The position numbers and the translations under genes are program-made. 43,775 nt of DNA from Verrucomicrobiota bacterium (GTDB lineage: Bacteria > Verrucomicrobiota > Verrucomicrobiia > Verrucomicrobiales > DEV007): assembly GCA_024277195.1 (NCBI GenBank), contig JAJRVS010000023.1, positions 1 to 43,775 on the forward strand, written 5' to 3'. Position 1 is the stretch's first letter; each line of letters opens with the position of its first letter. The notes beneath the pieces were generated by a model. That model had not been told where the DNA came from. It did no database searches and saw nothing but the letters and a program-made list of their open reading frames with translations. Below, piece after piece: positions 15,855-23,574 of this stretch.

Positions 15855-17384
15855 TTAATGAGATGAGGATAATTTGATCGCTGCTTTGCGTGTTTTCTCG
15901 GCCAAGGCAGGGTAATCAATGCTGATGAGCTGTCCCTGATCAACCACTTTTTTGCCGTTGACATAGCTGTAATCGACATAGTCGTTTTGGCATAGAACCA
16001 GCGCCGCCACCGGATCCGCGTGGTCACCAACAAAGGGTCTGCGTTCTGTATCGAAGGCAATGAAATCGGCACACATGCCTTTGGCAAGATGGCCAATATC
16101 GTCCCGCGACAATGCCTTGGCTCCGCCCAGTGTAGCAATCTCCAGAGCTTCCCGCGCTGACATTCCAGTAACATCCTCTTCTCTGGCGCGTGCCAGCAAC
16201 AGTGCCAGCCTCGCTTCATTTATGAGGTTGCTGGTATCGTTCGAGGCCGAGCCATCGACTCCCAGAGCTACGTCCATGCCGGCGTCCCGCATGGCCCGGA
16301 TGGGCGCCGCGCCGCTGCCGAGGCGCATGTTGCTGGCGGGGCAATGGCATGCCGCTACACCGGCTTTGGCAAATATTCCCATATCCTTGTTATCGAGGCG
16401 CACGCAGTGGGCGTGCCAAACCCGGTCATTGAGCCAGCCAACCTTTTCGGTCCATGGGGCCGGCCGCATCTTGTAGTTTTTGGTCATGTAATCGATGTCA
16501 TCCCGGTTTTCGGCCAGGTGGGTGTGCAGACCTACTCCCTGATAGTTCATTGCCAGATTTGCCGATTCGCGCATCAGATCTTCAGAGATGGTGAATGGTG
16601 AGCAGGGGCCCAGTGCCATGCGCAGCATAGAGTGGCGGGAATTGTCATGGTACTGCTCGATAAGCCGTTGGGAATCCTTGAGGATATCGCCTTCGTCCTC
16701 CACCACGGAGTCGGGTGGCAAGCCGCCTTTGCTCTCGCCTATGCTCATGCTGCCGCGCACCGCGGTGAAGCGCATGCCGATGTCGTGCAGGGCACGAATT
16801 TCATCATCAATGGTGCAGTCATTGGGTAGAATATAGAGATGATCGCTGGAGGTGGTGCAGCCACTCAAAAGCAACTCGGAGGCAGCGAGTTGGGCGCTCA
16901 GATAAATGTCGTTGGAGTGCATGTTGGCCCAGATTGGGTAGAGTGCCTTTAACCAGGGAAACAGGGTCCCGTCTGGTTTCACCACCCGGGTCAGCACTTG
17001 GTAAAAGTGGTGGTGGCAGTTCACCATCCCCGGCATGACGATGTAGCGGCCTTTAAGATCGAGCACTTCGTCAGCTGTTTTTGGCAATTGTTCCGTGGTG
17101 CCGACGGCATCGATGATGTTGTCTTTTACAAAAATGGCCCCATCGCGAATTTCGCGTCGCTGCGTATCCATGGTGACCAAGGTATGGATGTTTTTCACCA
17201 GCAAGGTGCGACCACTGCCTTTAGCACTGCTTTTTTTCTGCGCATGAGCAGGAGCACTGGGGAGCATTCCGGAAGCGGCCGCTGCCAGCATGCTGCTGCG
17301 TTGAAGGATGGAACGCCGGGTCATCGGCTTGCTTTGAGAGCTCGCGGGGGTGGTGGTTTTTGACGTATCGGTGTGCTTGGTCAT
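15855..17384 (-). CDS. Tat-exported amidohydrolase, 8-oxoguanine deaminase / hydroxyatrazine-hydrolase type
   Basis: 509 aa from the ATG at 17384. A twin-arginine signal is plain: MTRRSILQRSS, then a hydrophobic stretch to the likely cleavage site APAHA. The amidohydrolase barrel carries the metal motif of the subgroup, MVNCHHHFYQVLTRV, then GLHTHLAENRDD, HAHCVRLD, ACHCPASNMRLGSG and the catalytic aspartate in GVDGSASND. These fit cytosine/8-oxoguanine deaminases and AtzB/TrzN-type hydrolases, which act on purine or triazine rings. The substrate cannot be fixed from sequence. Export by Tat is unusual for a nucleobase deaminase. It is a lone gene. Confidence 0.85.
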   Translation of the reverse strand: MTKHTDTSKTTTPASSQSKPMTRRSILQRSSMLAAAASGMLPSAPAHAQKKSSAKGSGRTLLVKNIHTLVTMDTQRREIRDGAIFVKDNIIDAVGTTEQLPKTADEVLDLKGRYIVMPGMVNCHHHFYQVLTRVVKPDGTLFPWLKALYPIWANMHSNDIYLSAQLAASELLLSGCTTSSDHLYILPNDCTIDDEIRALHDIGMRFTAVRGSMSIGESKGGLPPDSVVEDEGDILKDSQRLIEQYHDNSRHSMLRMALGPCSPFTISEDLMRESANLAMNYQGVGLHTHLAENRDDIDYMTKNYKMRPAPWTEKVGWLNDRVWHAHCVRLDNKDMGIFAKAGVAACHCPASNMRLGSGAAPIRAMRDAGMDVALGVDGSASNDTSNLINEARLALLLARAREEDVTGMSAREALEIATLGGAKALSRDDIGHLAKGMCADFIAFDTERRPFVGDHADPVAALVLCQNDYVDYSYVNGKKVVDQGQLISIDYPALAEKTRKAAIKLSSSH

Positions 17385-17737
17385 GAATATATATTTTTGA
17401 GAGATAGAAAGGGGGTGATTGTCAGTAGTTAGGAATTTGTTCCCTTCCATCTTCGATTTCTGTTGTCGCAGAGTTGGATAGAGCAATGTGGTAATAGCTT
17501 ATATGAAGGAGTTCATGTGCTGGCGCTCATGTTGTGGTGCTAAATAAACGCATTGGCAAAAAAAAGCCATATTAAAAAACGTGGCAGCACGATACCTGCA
17601 GCGATTTCAGGGAAATGGATTGACGAAATTTTGAGTTAGAAAAAATAGGTTTTCTATTAATTACCGTGACTTACAGGGGATGGCGATTTGAACGGTTGAA
17701 CTTGGGGTTGAGGAGGTGAACGTTGGATTTGAGTTGA
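17385..17737. other. Intergenic region with no gene seen
   Basis: About 350 AT-rich bases between divergent genes. I see no RNA gene or long repeat. A TTGACG at 17620 sits in a context (GGATTGAC with nearby AAATT) similar to the TTGACA of the promoter at 18691, but lacks a convincing -10. Confidence 0.4.
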
Positions 17738-18613
17738 ATGAAAATTTCCTGCCACATGAGTTCTATGCGTATTTTTTTCCTACTGTTTGTATTGATCATT
17801 AGCACCCTCGGTGGGCGGCTGCGGGCTGAGGATAAGGTGGTCAAAGTGGGGCCGGCAAAGGGGGCGCTGGTCATTGTCGGAGGTGGCACAACGACTGCAA
17901 TTTTGCGGGAATTTATAAAACTAGCAGGCGGGGTGGACTCTGAGATCGTGGTGATCCCTACTGCGAGTGGTAAAAGCAGTTCGCGGGACGTGGAGTTGTT
18001 TGAGCAATTGGGCGCGACGAAAGTCAGTGCATTGCATAATAATGATCCCAAAGTCGCTGATACAGAGTCTTTTGTAGCTCTCTTGAAGACTGCGAAAGGG
18101 GTTTGGTTCGGTGGTGGGCGTCAATGGCGTTTGGTCGATGCTTACAAAAACACCAAGGTGGAAAAAATGCTGTGGAAGGTGCTTGAGCGAGGTGGGGTGA
18201 TCGGGGGTAGTTCAGCAGGAGCCAGTATTCAAGGTTAGTATCTGGCTCGCGGGGACAGCAAGAATAATCAAATCATGACGGGTGATCATGAACAGGGTTT
18301 TGGCTATTTGAAGGAGGTGGCGATTGATCAACATTTACTGGCGCGTAACCGCCACTTTGACATGTTCACCATTTTAAAAAAGCACCCGCATTTGCTCGGG
18401 CTAGGTATCGATGAACGCACAGCCATCGTGGTGAAAGGGGATCGTTTTCAGGTGATGGGGCTGGGTAATGTTGCGGTGTATGACGGCACTTTCTGGTCAC
18501 GGGAGGGCAGCGAACTCAAGCAGTTGCCGGAAAAGGCCGCAAGATTCTACTTTTTGAAGGCTGGTGACCGTTATGATTTGAGCCAGCGCCGGGTGATTGT
18601 GAGTGGGAAATAA
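17738..18613 (+). pseudogene. Cyanophycinase-like S51 peptidase, interrupted by an in-frame TAG
   Basis: Two reading-frame segments lie in the same frame: 17738-18238 and 18239-18613, separated only by a TAG at 18236-18238. The likely start is the ATG at 17765, giving a signal peptide (MRIFFLLFVLIISTLGG). The first part has ALVIVGGGTTTAIL, VIPTASGKS, VWFGGGRQWRLVDAY and the nucleophile elbow GGSSAGASIQG. The second continues without a gap as YLARGDSKNNQIM, then VAIDQHLLARNRHFDM and LGIDERTAIVV, all expected of one S51 domain. The stop falls right after the catalytic serine motif. A truncated product would lack the downstream histidine region, so the gene is probably inactive unless the TAG is read through or is an error. 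Confidence 0.85.
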
Positions 18614-18690
18614 GAAAGTATGAATGGTTTGGGGAAGTAAAGTGGGCAGGGGCGGGCTATTTTCATTGTGACCGATATAGCGAAATTGGA

Positions 18691-18719
18691 TTGACATTTG
18701 GCGGAATTTCCTGTTTAAA
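18691..18719 (+). promoter_or_regulatory. Putative sigma-70-type promoter of the L,D-transpeptidase gene
   Basis: TTGACA (18691-18696), a 17-base spacer, and TTTAAA (18714-18719), about 77 bases upstream of the start codon. The -35 is perfect and the -10 matches at four of six positions. Confidence 0.4.
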
Positions 18720-18795
18720 TCAGCAACTCGGGATTAAAAAAGGGGTGGCAGTTGTGGAAATGTGAGGATCGAGAGTAAAATTTTTATAAAAAGTG

Positions 18796-19422
18796 ATGAA
18801 AATATTCATTAAAAAATCAGTGTGTGTGGTGACGCTTTGTTTGGCGGCGGCGAGTTTCACTAGTTGTCATGTGAACAAGGATGGCAATCTTTCGATAGGG
18901 AGAAAACGCAGACCTGCTGCGGTGAAAACAACCCAACCGACAACTGCTAGGCATTATCTGTATAAAAACGACAAGGTATTGGAAGCGATGAGTCCGGGGG
19001 ATTCAAAGTTGAAGATCGATTTGTCTGAGCAGCGGGTGAAATTGTTCAGCGGGGATCAACTGGCTTTGGAATCGCAAATTTCAACCGGCACGGAAGGGCA
19101 CCGCACACCTACGGGTAAGTTTGAGATCCTGGAGAAAAAGGTGGATAAAAAATCCAATCGTTATGGCAAGTGGGTGGACAGTGACTCTGGTGAAACCCTA
19201 GTCAGTAACGGGGATTCCTACAAACGTCCTAAAGGTGATGCAGAATTTCGTGGCACGTCGATGCCTTATTGGATGCGGGTGACCTGGCGTGGCGTGGGCA
19301 TGCATATTGGCTATGTGCCGTTGTATGCGGCTAGCCATGGTTGCATCCGGGTGCCGCGCGAAGTGCAGCCTTTGATTTTTGCCAAGACCCAGGTGGGTAC
19401 TCCGGTGGAGATCATCCATTGA
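18796..19422 (+). CDS. L,D-transpeptidase (YkuD domain), putative lipoprotein
   Basis: 208 aa from the ATG at 18796; an adjacent in-frame GTG lies one codon upstream. The N-terminus is basic and hydrophobic and ends in ASFTSCHVN, a plausible though imperfect lipobox. The YkuD domain runs from about residue 75: [32 protein letters not shown], and the catalytic block [14 protein letters not shown] with the active cysteine and upstream histidine (GVGMHIGY). Such enzymes form 3-3 peptidoglycan cross-links or attach proteins to the wall in the periplasm. Its 3' end overlaps the convergent transaldolase gene by 11 bases. Confidence 0.92.
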   Translation: MKIFIKKSVCVVTLCLAAASFTSCHVNKDGNLSIGRKRRPAAVKTTQPTTARHYLYKNDKVLEAMSPGDSKLKIDLSEQRVKLFSGDQLALESQISTGTEGHRTPTGKFEILEKKVDKKSNRYGKWVDSDSGETLVSNGDSYKRPKGDAEFRGTSMPYWMRVTWRGVGMHIGYVPLYAASHGCIRVPREVQPLIFAKTQVGTPVEIIH

Positions 19423-20383
19423 TCGCGGCTTTGACCAGATCCTCGAGGGCGATCATGTCGATAGCAAACTTGCGGATGCCTTCGGCGGTTTTTTCGGTCG
19501 CCATGGCGTCATCGTTGAGCTGGTAGCGGAATGATTTTTCGTCTAGCTGGATGGCTTCGATCGAGCTTGCTTGGGCGTTCTCTTCTGTCAGAACGGCGGG
19601 CACAGGGTCGTTGGAATTTTGCAATTCTTCCAATAATCCGGGGCTGATGGTCAAGAGGTCGCAACCGGCAAGTGCGATGATTTGTCCTTTGTTGCGGAAG
19701 CTGGCACCCATTACTTCGGTCGGGTGATTGAATTTTTTGTAATAGTTGTAGATGCTGACGACGGATTGCACACCTGGATCGTTGGCTCCAGCGTAGTCTT
19801 CTCCGGTGCTGGCTTTGAACCAGTCATAGATGCGGCCGACAAAGGGGGAGATCAATTGCACTCTGGCATCGGCGCAGGCGATGGCCTGGGTCAGCGAAAA
19901 CAGCAAGGTCAGGTTGCAGTGGATACCTTCTTTTTCCAGAACCTCGGCAGCACGGATGCCTTCCCAGGTGGAGGCAATCTTGATCAGGATGCGGTCACGG
20001 CTGATGCCGTCTTTTTCGTAAAGGCCAATCAGGGTGTGGGCTTTTTCGATCGTGCCTTGGGTATCGAAGGACAGCCGGGCATCGGTTTCGGTGGAAACCC
20101 GTCCGGGCACGATTTTGAGAATTTCTTTGCCAAATAAAATCAGGATGCGGTCGATGACCGCTTCGACCAGGGCATCACCACTGAGGGAGCCGCTTTTGAG
20201 TTCCGCGACGGCTTGATCCACCAGGTGTCGGTATTCGGCTTGCTGCGAGGCTTTTAGGATCAGCGAGGGATTGGTGGTCGCATCCTGCGGGCTGTATTGG
20301 CGCATGCTTTCGAAGTCGCCGGTATCCGCTACGATGGTGGTGAGGGCTTTGAGTTGTTCGAGTTGAGATGTGCTGGTGCTCAT
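19412..20383 (-). CDS. tal: Transaldolase
   Basis: 323 aa from the ATG at 20383 ([22 protein letters not shown]); the open frame upstream is not protein-like. Family blocks: [55 protein letters not shown] with the Schiff-base lysine, [31 protein letters not shown] and [12 protein letters not shown]. This is the long TalB-type class. It moves a dihydroxyacetone unit between sugar phosphates in the non-oxidative pentose phosphate pathway. It is divergent from nuoB across a 231-base region with a CRP-type palindrome. Confidence 0.96.
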   Translation of the reverse strand: MSTSTSQLEQLKALTTIVADTGDFESMRQYSPQDATTNPSLILKASQQAEYRHLVDQAVAELKSGSLSGDALVEAVIDRILILFGKEILKIVPGRVSTETDARLSFDTQGTIEKAHTLIGLYEKDGISRDRILIKIASTWEGIRAAEVLEKEGIHCNLTLLFSLTQAIACADARVQLISPFVGRIYDWFKASTGEDYAGANDPGVQSVVSIYNYYKKFNHPTEVMGASFRNKGQIIALAGCDLLTISPGLLEELQNSNDPVPAVLTEENAQASSIEAIQLDEKSFRYQLNDDAMATEKTAEGIRKFAIDMIALEDLVKAAING

Positions 20384-20495
20384 GGATGGGTGTTGGTTAA
20401 AGATTTGAAATGGGTATTTAGCATTAAATTTAATGCAGGATGTCAGGAAATTAGCGCAAAGGCAGGGAAATGCGCGTTTTTTTTGAATACAAAAG

Positions 20496-20515
20496 TTTGT
20501 GAAATTTTTCACAAA
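20496..20515. promoter_or_regulatory. CRP-type operator between tal and nuoB
   Basis: A perfect 9-2-9 palindrome with core TGTGA-AATTTT-TCACA, which is exactly the CRP consensus (TGTGA-N6-TCACA) with extra symmetric flanks TT/AA. It ends four bases upstream of the -35 of the putative nuoB promoter (20520-20547) and is about 113 bases from the tal start, so either or both genes could be controlled by a CRP/FNR-family protein. No such regulator is encoded in the window. Confidence 0.6.
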
Positions 20516-20519
20516 GCAC

Positions 20520-20547
20520 TTGCGAGGCGGGGGCTGAGTCGTATGAT
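20520..20547 (+). promoter_or_regulatory. Putative promoter of nuoB-nuoC
   Basis: TTGCGA (20520-20525), a 16-base spacer and TATGAT (20542-20547), giving a transcription start near 20554 and a leader of about 60 bases. The CRP-type site is centred about 48 bases upstream of that start. Confidence 0.45.
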
Positions 20548-20614
20548 CTGCTTGAGCGAGAAGGAGCAAGGGGTTCCTTAGATTTTAATTTTAATCGCCG
20601 TATTTATTTTTGCC

Positions 20615-21172
20615 ATGGCTGATACTGATAACCAGCAGGCGTCTGTCGCCTATGACTCGAAGATCGAGGGTAATGTGATCTTCACTCGTCTCGATGCGAC
20701 CATCAACTGGATGCGTAAAAACTCGCTGTGGCCGATGCCGATGGGTTTGGCCTGTTGCGCGATCGAGCTGATGGCGACCGGAGCTTCGCGTTTTGATATT
20801 TCCCGTTTTGGGGCAGAGGTGATGCGTTTTTCTCCGCGTCAGGCCGATGTGATGATTGTGGCGGGCACGGTGACTTATAAAATGTCGCTGGCGGTCAAGC
20901 GGGTGTGGGATCAGATGCCTGAGCCGAAGTGGTGCATCGCGATGGGGGCCTGTGCTTCCAGTGGGGGCATGTATCGTTCTTACGCGGTTTTGCAGGGCAT
21001 CGACCATTTGATTCCGGTTGATGTTTACGTGTCGGGTTGCCCTCCACGTCCGGAGGCTTTGTTAGAGGGGTTGATGAGACTGCAGGAGAAAGTGGATGAG
21101 GAAGAGTCGGCAGTGGCTTTGTTGAAAAATCCTGACGTCCGGGCTGAAGAACAGCAAGAAGTGGAAGCCTGA
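20615..21172 (+). CDS. nuoB: NADH-quinone oxidoreductase subunit B
   Basis: 185 aa. The [4Fe-4S] cluster N2 ligands are visible: the adjacent cysteine pair in [13 protein letters not shown], the cysteine in [12 protein letters not shown] and that in [39 protein letters not shown] is strongly conserved family sequence. NuoB sits in the peripheral arm of complex I and passes electrons to quinone. It is followed after 26 bases by nuoC. NuoA does not precede it here: the upstream neighbour is the divergent tal. Confidence 0.97.
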   Translation: MADTDNQQASVAYDSKIEGNVIFTRLDATINWMRKNSLWPMPMGLACCAIELMATGASRFDISRFGAEVMRFSPRQADVMIVAGTVTYKMSLAVKRVWDQMPEPKWCIAMGACASSGGMYRSYAVLQGIDHLIPVDVYVSGCPPRPEALLEGLMRLQEKVDEEESAVALLKNPDVRAEEQQEVEA

Positions 21173-21198
21173 GTGAACGACGAGGAAGGAAGCCTAGC

Positions 21199-21759
21199 AT
21201 GAAAAAAGTAATTTCAGGTCTGAAGAAAAAATTTGGCAAAACCATCACCGGGACGATTGAGTTTCGTGGCGAGCATACGCTGTTGGTGGAAAAGGAGAAA
21301 ACCAAGGAATTGCTGAAACATTGCCGGGATGAGTTGGGCTTTGATTATTTGCTCGATGTGAGCAGTGTGGATTATCTGGGCAGCGAGCCGCGCTTCGAGA
21401 TGGTTTATGAATTGTGCCGCTTGGCGGCGGGCGAGCATCTGCGTATCAAGTGTGCGTTGGAGGAAGACGAGCCGATGGACACGGCTTCGGATTTGTGGGC
21501 GACGGCCAATTGGCATGAGCGTGAAATTTACGATATGATGGGGATCAAGTTCGACGGACACCCCGATTTGACCCGTATTTTGATGTGGGAGGGTTACCCT
21601 TATTTTCCTCTGCGCAAAGATTTCCCACTTGCTGGCAAACCCAGTGAAATGCCCGATGTGGCCTTTACCGAAACGGCGCCTTTGGCGGGCGGTCCTTTTG
21701 TGACTAGCCCGACGACGCAGAGCAGCGTGCACCGCGAACCGCGTTCGCAGGAGGTGTGA
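21199..21759 (+). CDS. nuoC: NADH-quinone oxidoreductase subunit C
   Basis: 186 aa, an unfused NuoC (not a NuoCD). Conserved features: the FDYLLDVSSVDYLG block, FEMVYELCRL, and the family signature NWHEREIYDMMGIKFDGHPDLTRILMWEGY, then PLRKDFPL. The last 30 residues are Ser/Thr/Pro-rich and probably disordered. NuoC is part of the peripheral arm of complex I. nuoD does not follow: the next genes are a toxin-antitoxin pair on the other strand. Confidence 0.96.
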   Translation: MKKVISGLKKKFGKTITGTIEFRGEHTLLVEKEKTKELLKHCRDELGFDYLLDVSSVDYLGSEPRFEMVYELCRLAAGEHLRIKCALEEDEPMDTASDLWATANWHEREIYDMMGIKFDGHPDLTRILMWEGYPYFPLRKDFPLAGKPSEMPDVAFTETAPLAGGPFVTSPTTQSSVHREPRSQEV

Positions 21760-21831
21760 GCTAAGCGATCTGCTAAGGTCACGAGTTGTTAGGAGGAATC
21801 CCCTGTCCTATTTGCCTCCATAGGAGACCCT

Positions 21832-22221
21832 CTATCGAACAGTGCGGACAGGATAGCTTTCAAATTGATCATCGACGGTTGCGATTTCCCATCCTTCTAC
21901 GAGAGCGGTGGAGATAAGTAATCGATCAAACGGATCTCGGTGGATGCTTGGCAGTTTGCCTAACATGAAAATGGCTTCGTCGCTGATAGGGTGAAAGGCC
22001 AGCTTAGAATTTTTGATTAAATCTGGTAAACATTGAGCAGGTGGGCTGGGCAAGTGAAGTTTACCTATTTGGTGTTTTATTTGAATCTCCAGGACCGAAA
22101 TTTGACTTAAGTGCCAGCGCGCGTCTTGAGACTGTAGCAGGCTGGATAAATTTGGAGAGAGTTTTGATGGTTCAAACTGCATCCACAAAAAAATGTGAGT
22201 GTCTAGCAGGATGTTTCTCAT
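21832..22221 (-). CDS. PIN-domain toxin (VapC-like)
   Basis: 129 aa. PIN ribonuclease signatures are present: LLDTHIFLWM at the N-terminus with the first aspartate, a central glutamate in SVLEIQIKHQIGKL, and the C-terminal acids in HRDPFDRLLISTAL and TVDDQF. These should form the Mg-binding site of a VapC-type RNase. The start ATG overlaps the stop of the antitoxin gene (ATGA, 22218-22221), so the pair is translationally coupled. The stop is TAG. Confidence 0.9.
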   Translation of the reverse strand: MRNILLDTHIFLWMQFEPSKLSPNLSSLLQSQDARWHLSQISVLEIQIKHQIGKLHLPSPPAQCLPDLIKNSKLAFHPISDEAIFMLGKLPSIHRDPFDRLLISTALVEGWEIATVDDQFESYPVRTVR

Positions 22222-22457
22222 GAACTGTAAAAGTCATTTTCAAATTCCTCCATAGGAGCATCGAAATCGGTAGGGATAGAGAGCTGACCTTTCAGTAAGC
22301 CGAGAACCGGACGTATGCCTTTGCTTTCATCGACACAGGGAGTGAGCATGGCGATGGGACGATTGCGCTCTGCTATGATGAAGTGTTCTCCTTCCGAGGC
22401 TTTGCGTGCGTAGCTGCCGAGATGAGCTTTTGCTTCACTAAGTTTCAGAGTTGTCAT
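22218..22457 (-). CDS. Phd/YefM-type antitoxin
   Basis: 79 aa from the ATG at 22457; eleven in-frame upstream codons are excluded because they run through the promoter. The N-terminus is a Phd/YefM fold: TTLKLSEAKAHLGSYARKA, then EHFIIAERNRPIAML. The acidic C-terminus (DFDAPMEEFENDFYSS) is the likely toxin-binding tail. It precedes and overlaps the PIN toxin gene. A palindrome covers its putative promoter, so it is probably autoregulated. Confidence 0.88.
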   Translation of the reverse strand: MTTLKLSEAKAHLGSYARKASEGEHFIIAERNRPIAMLTPCVDESKGIRPVLGLLKGQLSIPTDFDAPMEEFENDFYSS

Positions 22458-22462
22458 GAAAC

Positions 22463-22490
22463 AGATTAGTATTAGACTAGTAATTGTCAA
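22463..22490 (-). promoter_or_regulatory. Putative promoter and operator of the Phd/PIN module, predicted leaderless
   Basis: Reading leftwards: a perfect -35 TTGACA (22490-22485), a 16-base spacer and TAATCT (22468-22463; three of six matches). The expected transcription start falls on the ATG at 22457, which would make a leaderless mRNA. An imperfect 20-base palindrome (22465-22484, 14 of 20 symmetric, ends ATTA/TAAT) fills the spacer and -10, as expected for an autorepressor site. Confidence 0.4.
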
Positions 22491-22517
22491 GTATGCTGGG
22501 TGTAAGACAAAATAGTT

Positions 22518-22725
22518 AAGCTGCTGACCTCTATGCGTTTCGCCCTTGCAGGGCTGGGAGAATTGGTTTTTTACCCAGCGCTTCGCACTGGGCTATATCA
22601 TTGAGCACCGTTGGTGCAAAAGAGATGAAAGCGAATTGTCCTGTAAGGACAAAATGTGATAGCCCAGTGCGAAGCGCTGGGGTTAAATCGGTTTTATTAC
22701 CAGCCCTAAAAGGGCAAAATGATGT
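22518..22725 (+). repeat. Hairpin-rich dispersed repeat, copy B (complete)
   Basis: The element has nested inverted repeats. Outer arms lie at 22538-22557 and 22700-22719 (17 of 20 paired). Inner arms lie at 22573-22596 and 22659-22683, nearly perfect, built on CCCAGCGCTTCGCACTGGG. Inside are two small perfect hairpins, GCACC-GTT-GGTGC (22605-22617) and GTCCT-GTA-AGGAC (22638-22650). Each arm can also fold on itself. Copy A is at 3204-3370. It carries no protein. It lies between the antitoxin gene and a signal-peptidase remnant; the following bases to 22976 show nothing else. Confidence 0.85.
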
Positions 22726-22976
22726 TGATGGGTGATAAGGTAGCTTTCAACAACCAATGGGTAACTTTTTTGTCCTGCACTCAAGGATGCCTTCTGATGT
22801 GCTTTGAACTGGTCACGAAATGATTCGCTTATTTCTCCTTGGTGTTGTTGTTAATCAACGGCGTCGAAGCTCTCCTTGCTGTCGAGCATAAATTCTGAGC
22901 ACTGCCTCTCTGTGGTTCGGTGTTGCCTAATGTTATTAAATCGGGGGTTAACAGATATTGTAATCGCCGCTTTAAA

Positions 22977-23574
22977 TCACCATATTACTTTCCCTATTAT
23001 AGAAGAGAAGGGGATACAGCCGTATGCTCGGCTGTCGTAGGAGTGGTCGCGGTTGTCGCCGACAAGAAATAATTCATTTTTGCCAACCGTCAAGATGGCG
23101 GAGAGGCTTGCGGGTTTTGTGCGTTTGCTTTCGTAGGCGACTTCGTATTTGCTGCTGAGATTGGATTCCAGAAAGATGGTGAGTTTTTCTTCACGCCGGA
23201 TTTTAGTTAGGAGAAGCTCTTTGTTGTTCACTTTTAATTTTCCCGAGGGGAGCTGGGAAAAGGTGTCACCTGGCAGGCCGATAACCCTGGATATGATGAA
23301 CGAGCTGCGATTGTTATTCGTCTGTTTGAATACTATGATATCGCTGTTTTTGATCTGGGAGACGGAGTCGTAAGGGTGCCGCAGCGCAATGGCTCGAGTA
23401 TTTGGCGGGTTTGCCAGGGTACATTCCGTTGGTGGGGATGATGTAGGGTTGCAGATAAAAACCCCGGGCGATGATAATGGTGGCAAGAAGTAATACAGAG
23501 ACGATAAAAACAAGGGCTCCCCCAATAGCCAGGGTGATGGCTATTTTTTTCTACTTGGAAGCTGTGGGGCTCAT
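22977..23574 (-). pseudogene. Decayed S26 signal-peptidase-I paralogue (amber codon, frameshift, catalytic residues lost)
   Basis: The start ATG (23574-23572) overlaps the TGA of the mscS gene, the usual coupled arrangement. Codon 8 is a TAG (23553-23551). Beyond it the same frame reads KKIAITLAIGGALVF, a membrane segment, then LQPYIIPTNGMYPG. At about 23407-23412 the frame shifts by one base in a short AAA/CCC run, and the sequence continues as NTRAIALRHPYDSVS, DIIVFKQ, VIGLPGD and VGDNRDHSYDSRAYGCIPF to a TGA. The box holding the catalytic Ser-Met reads NGM, and the lysine before R-V-I-G-L-P-G-D is a serine, so the paralogue would lack both catalytic residues even when intact. The S26 fold is certain; activity is very unlikely. 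Confidence 0.8.
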
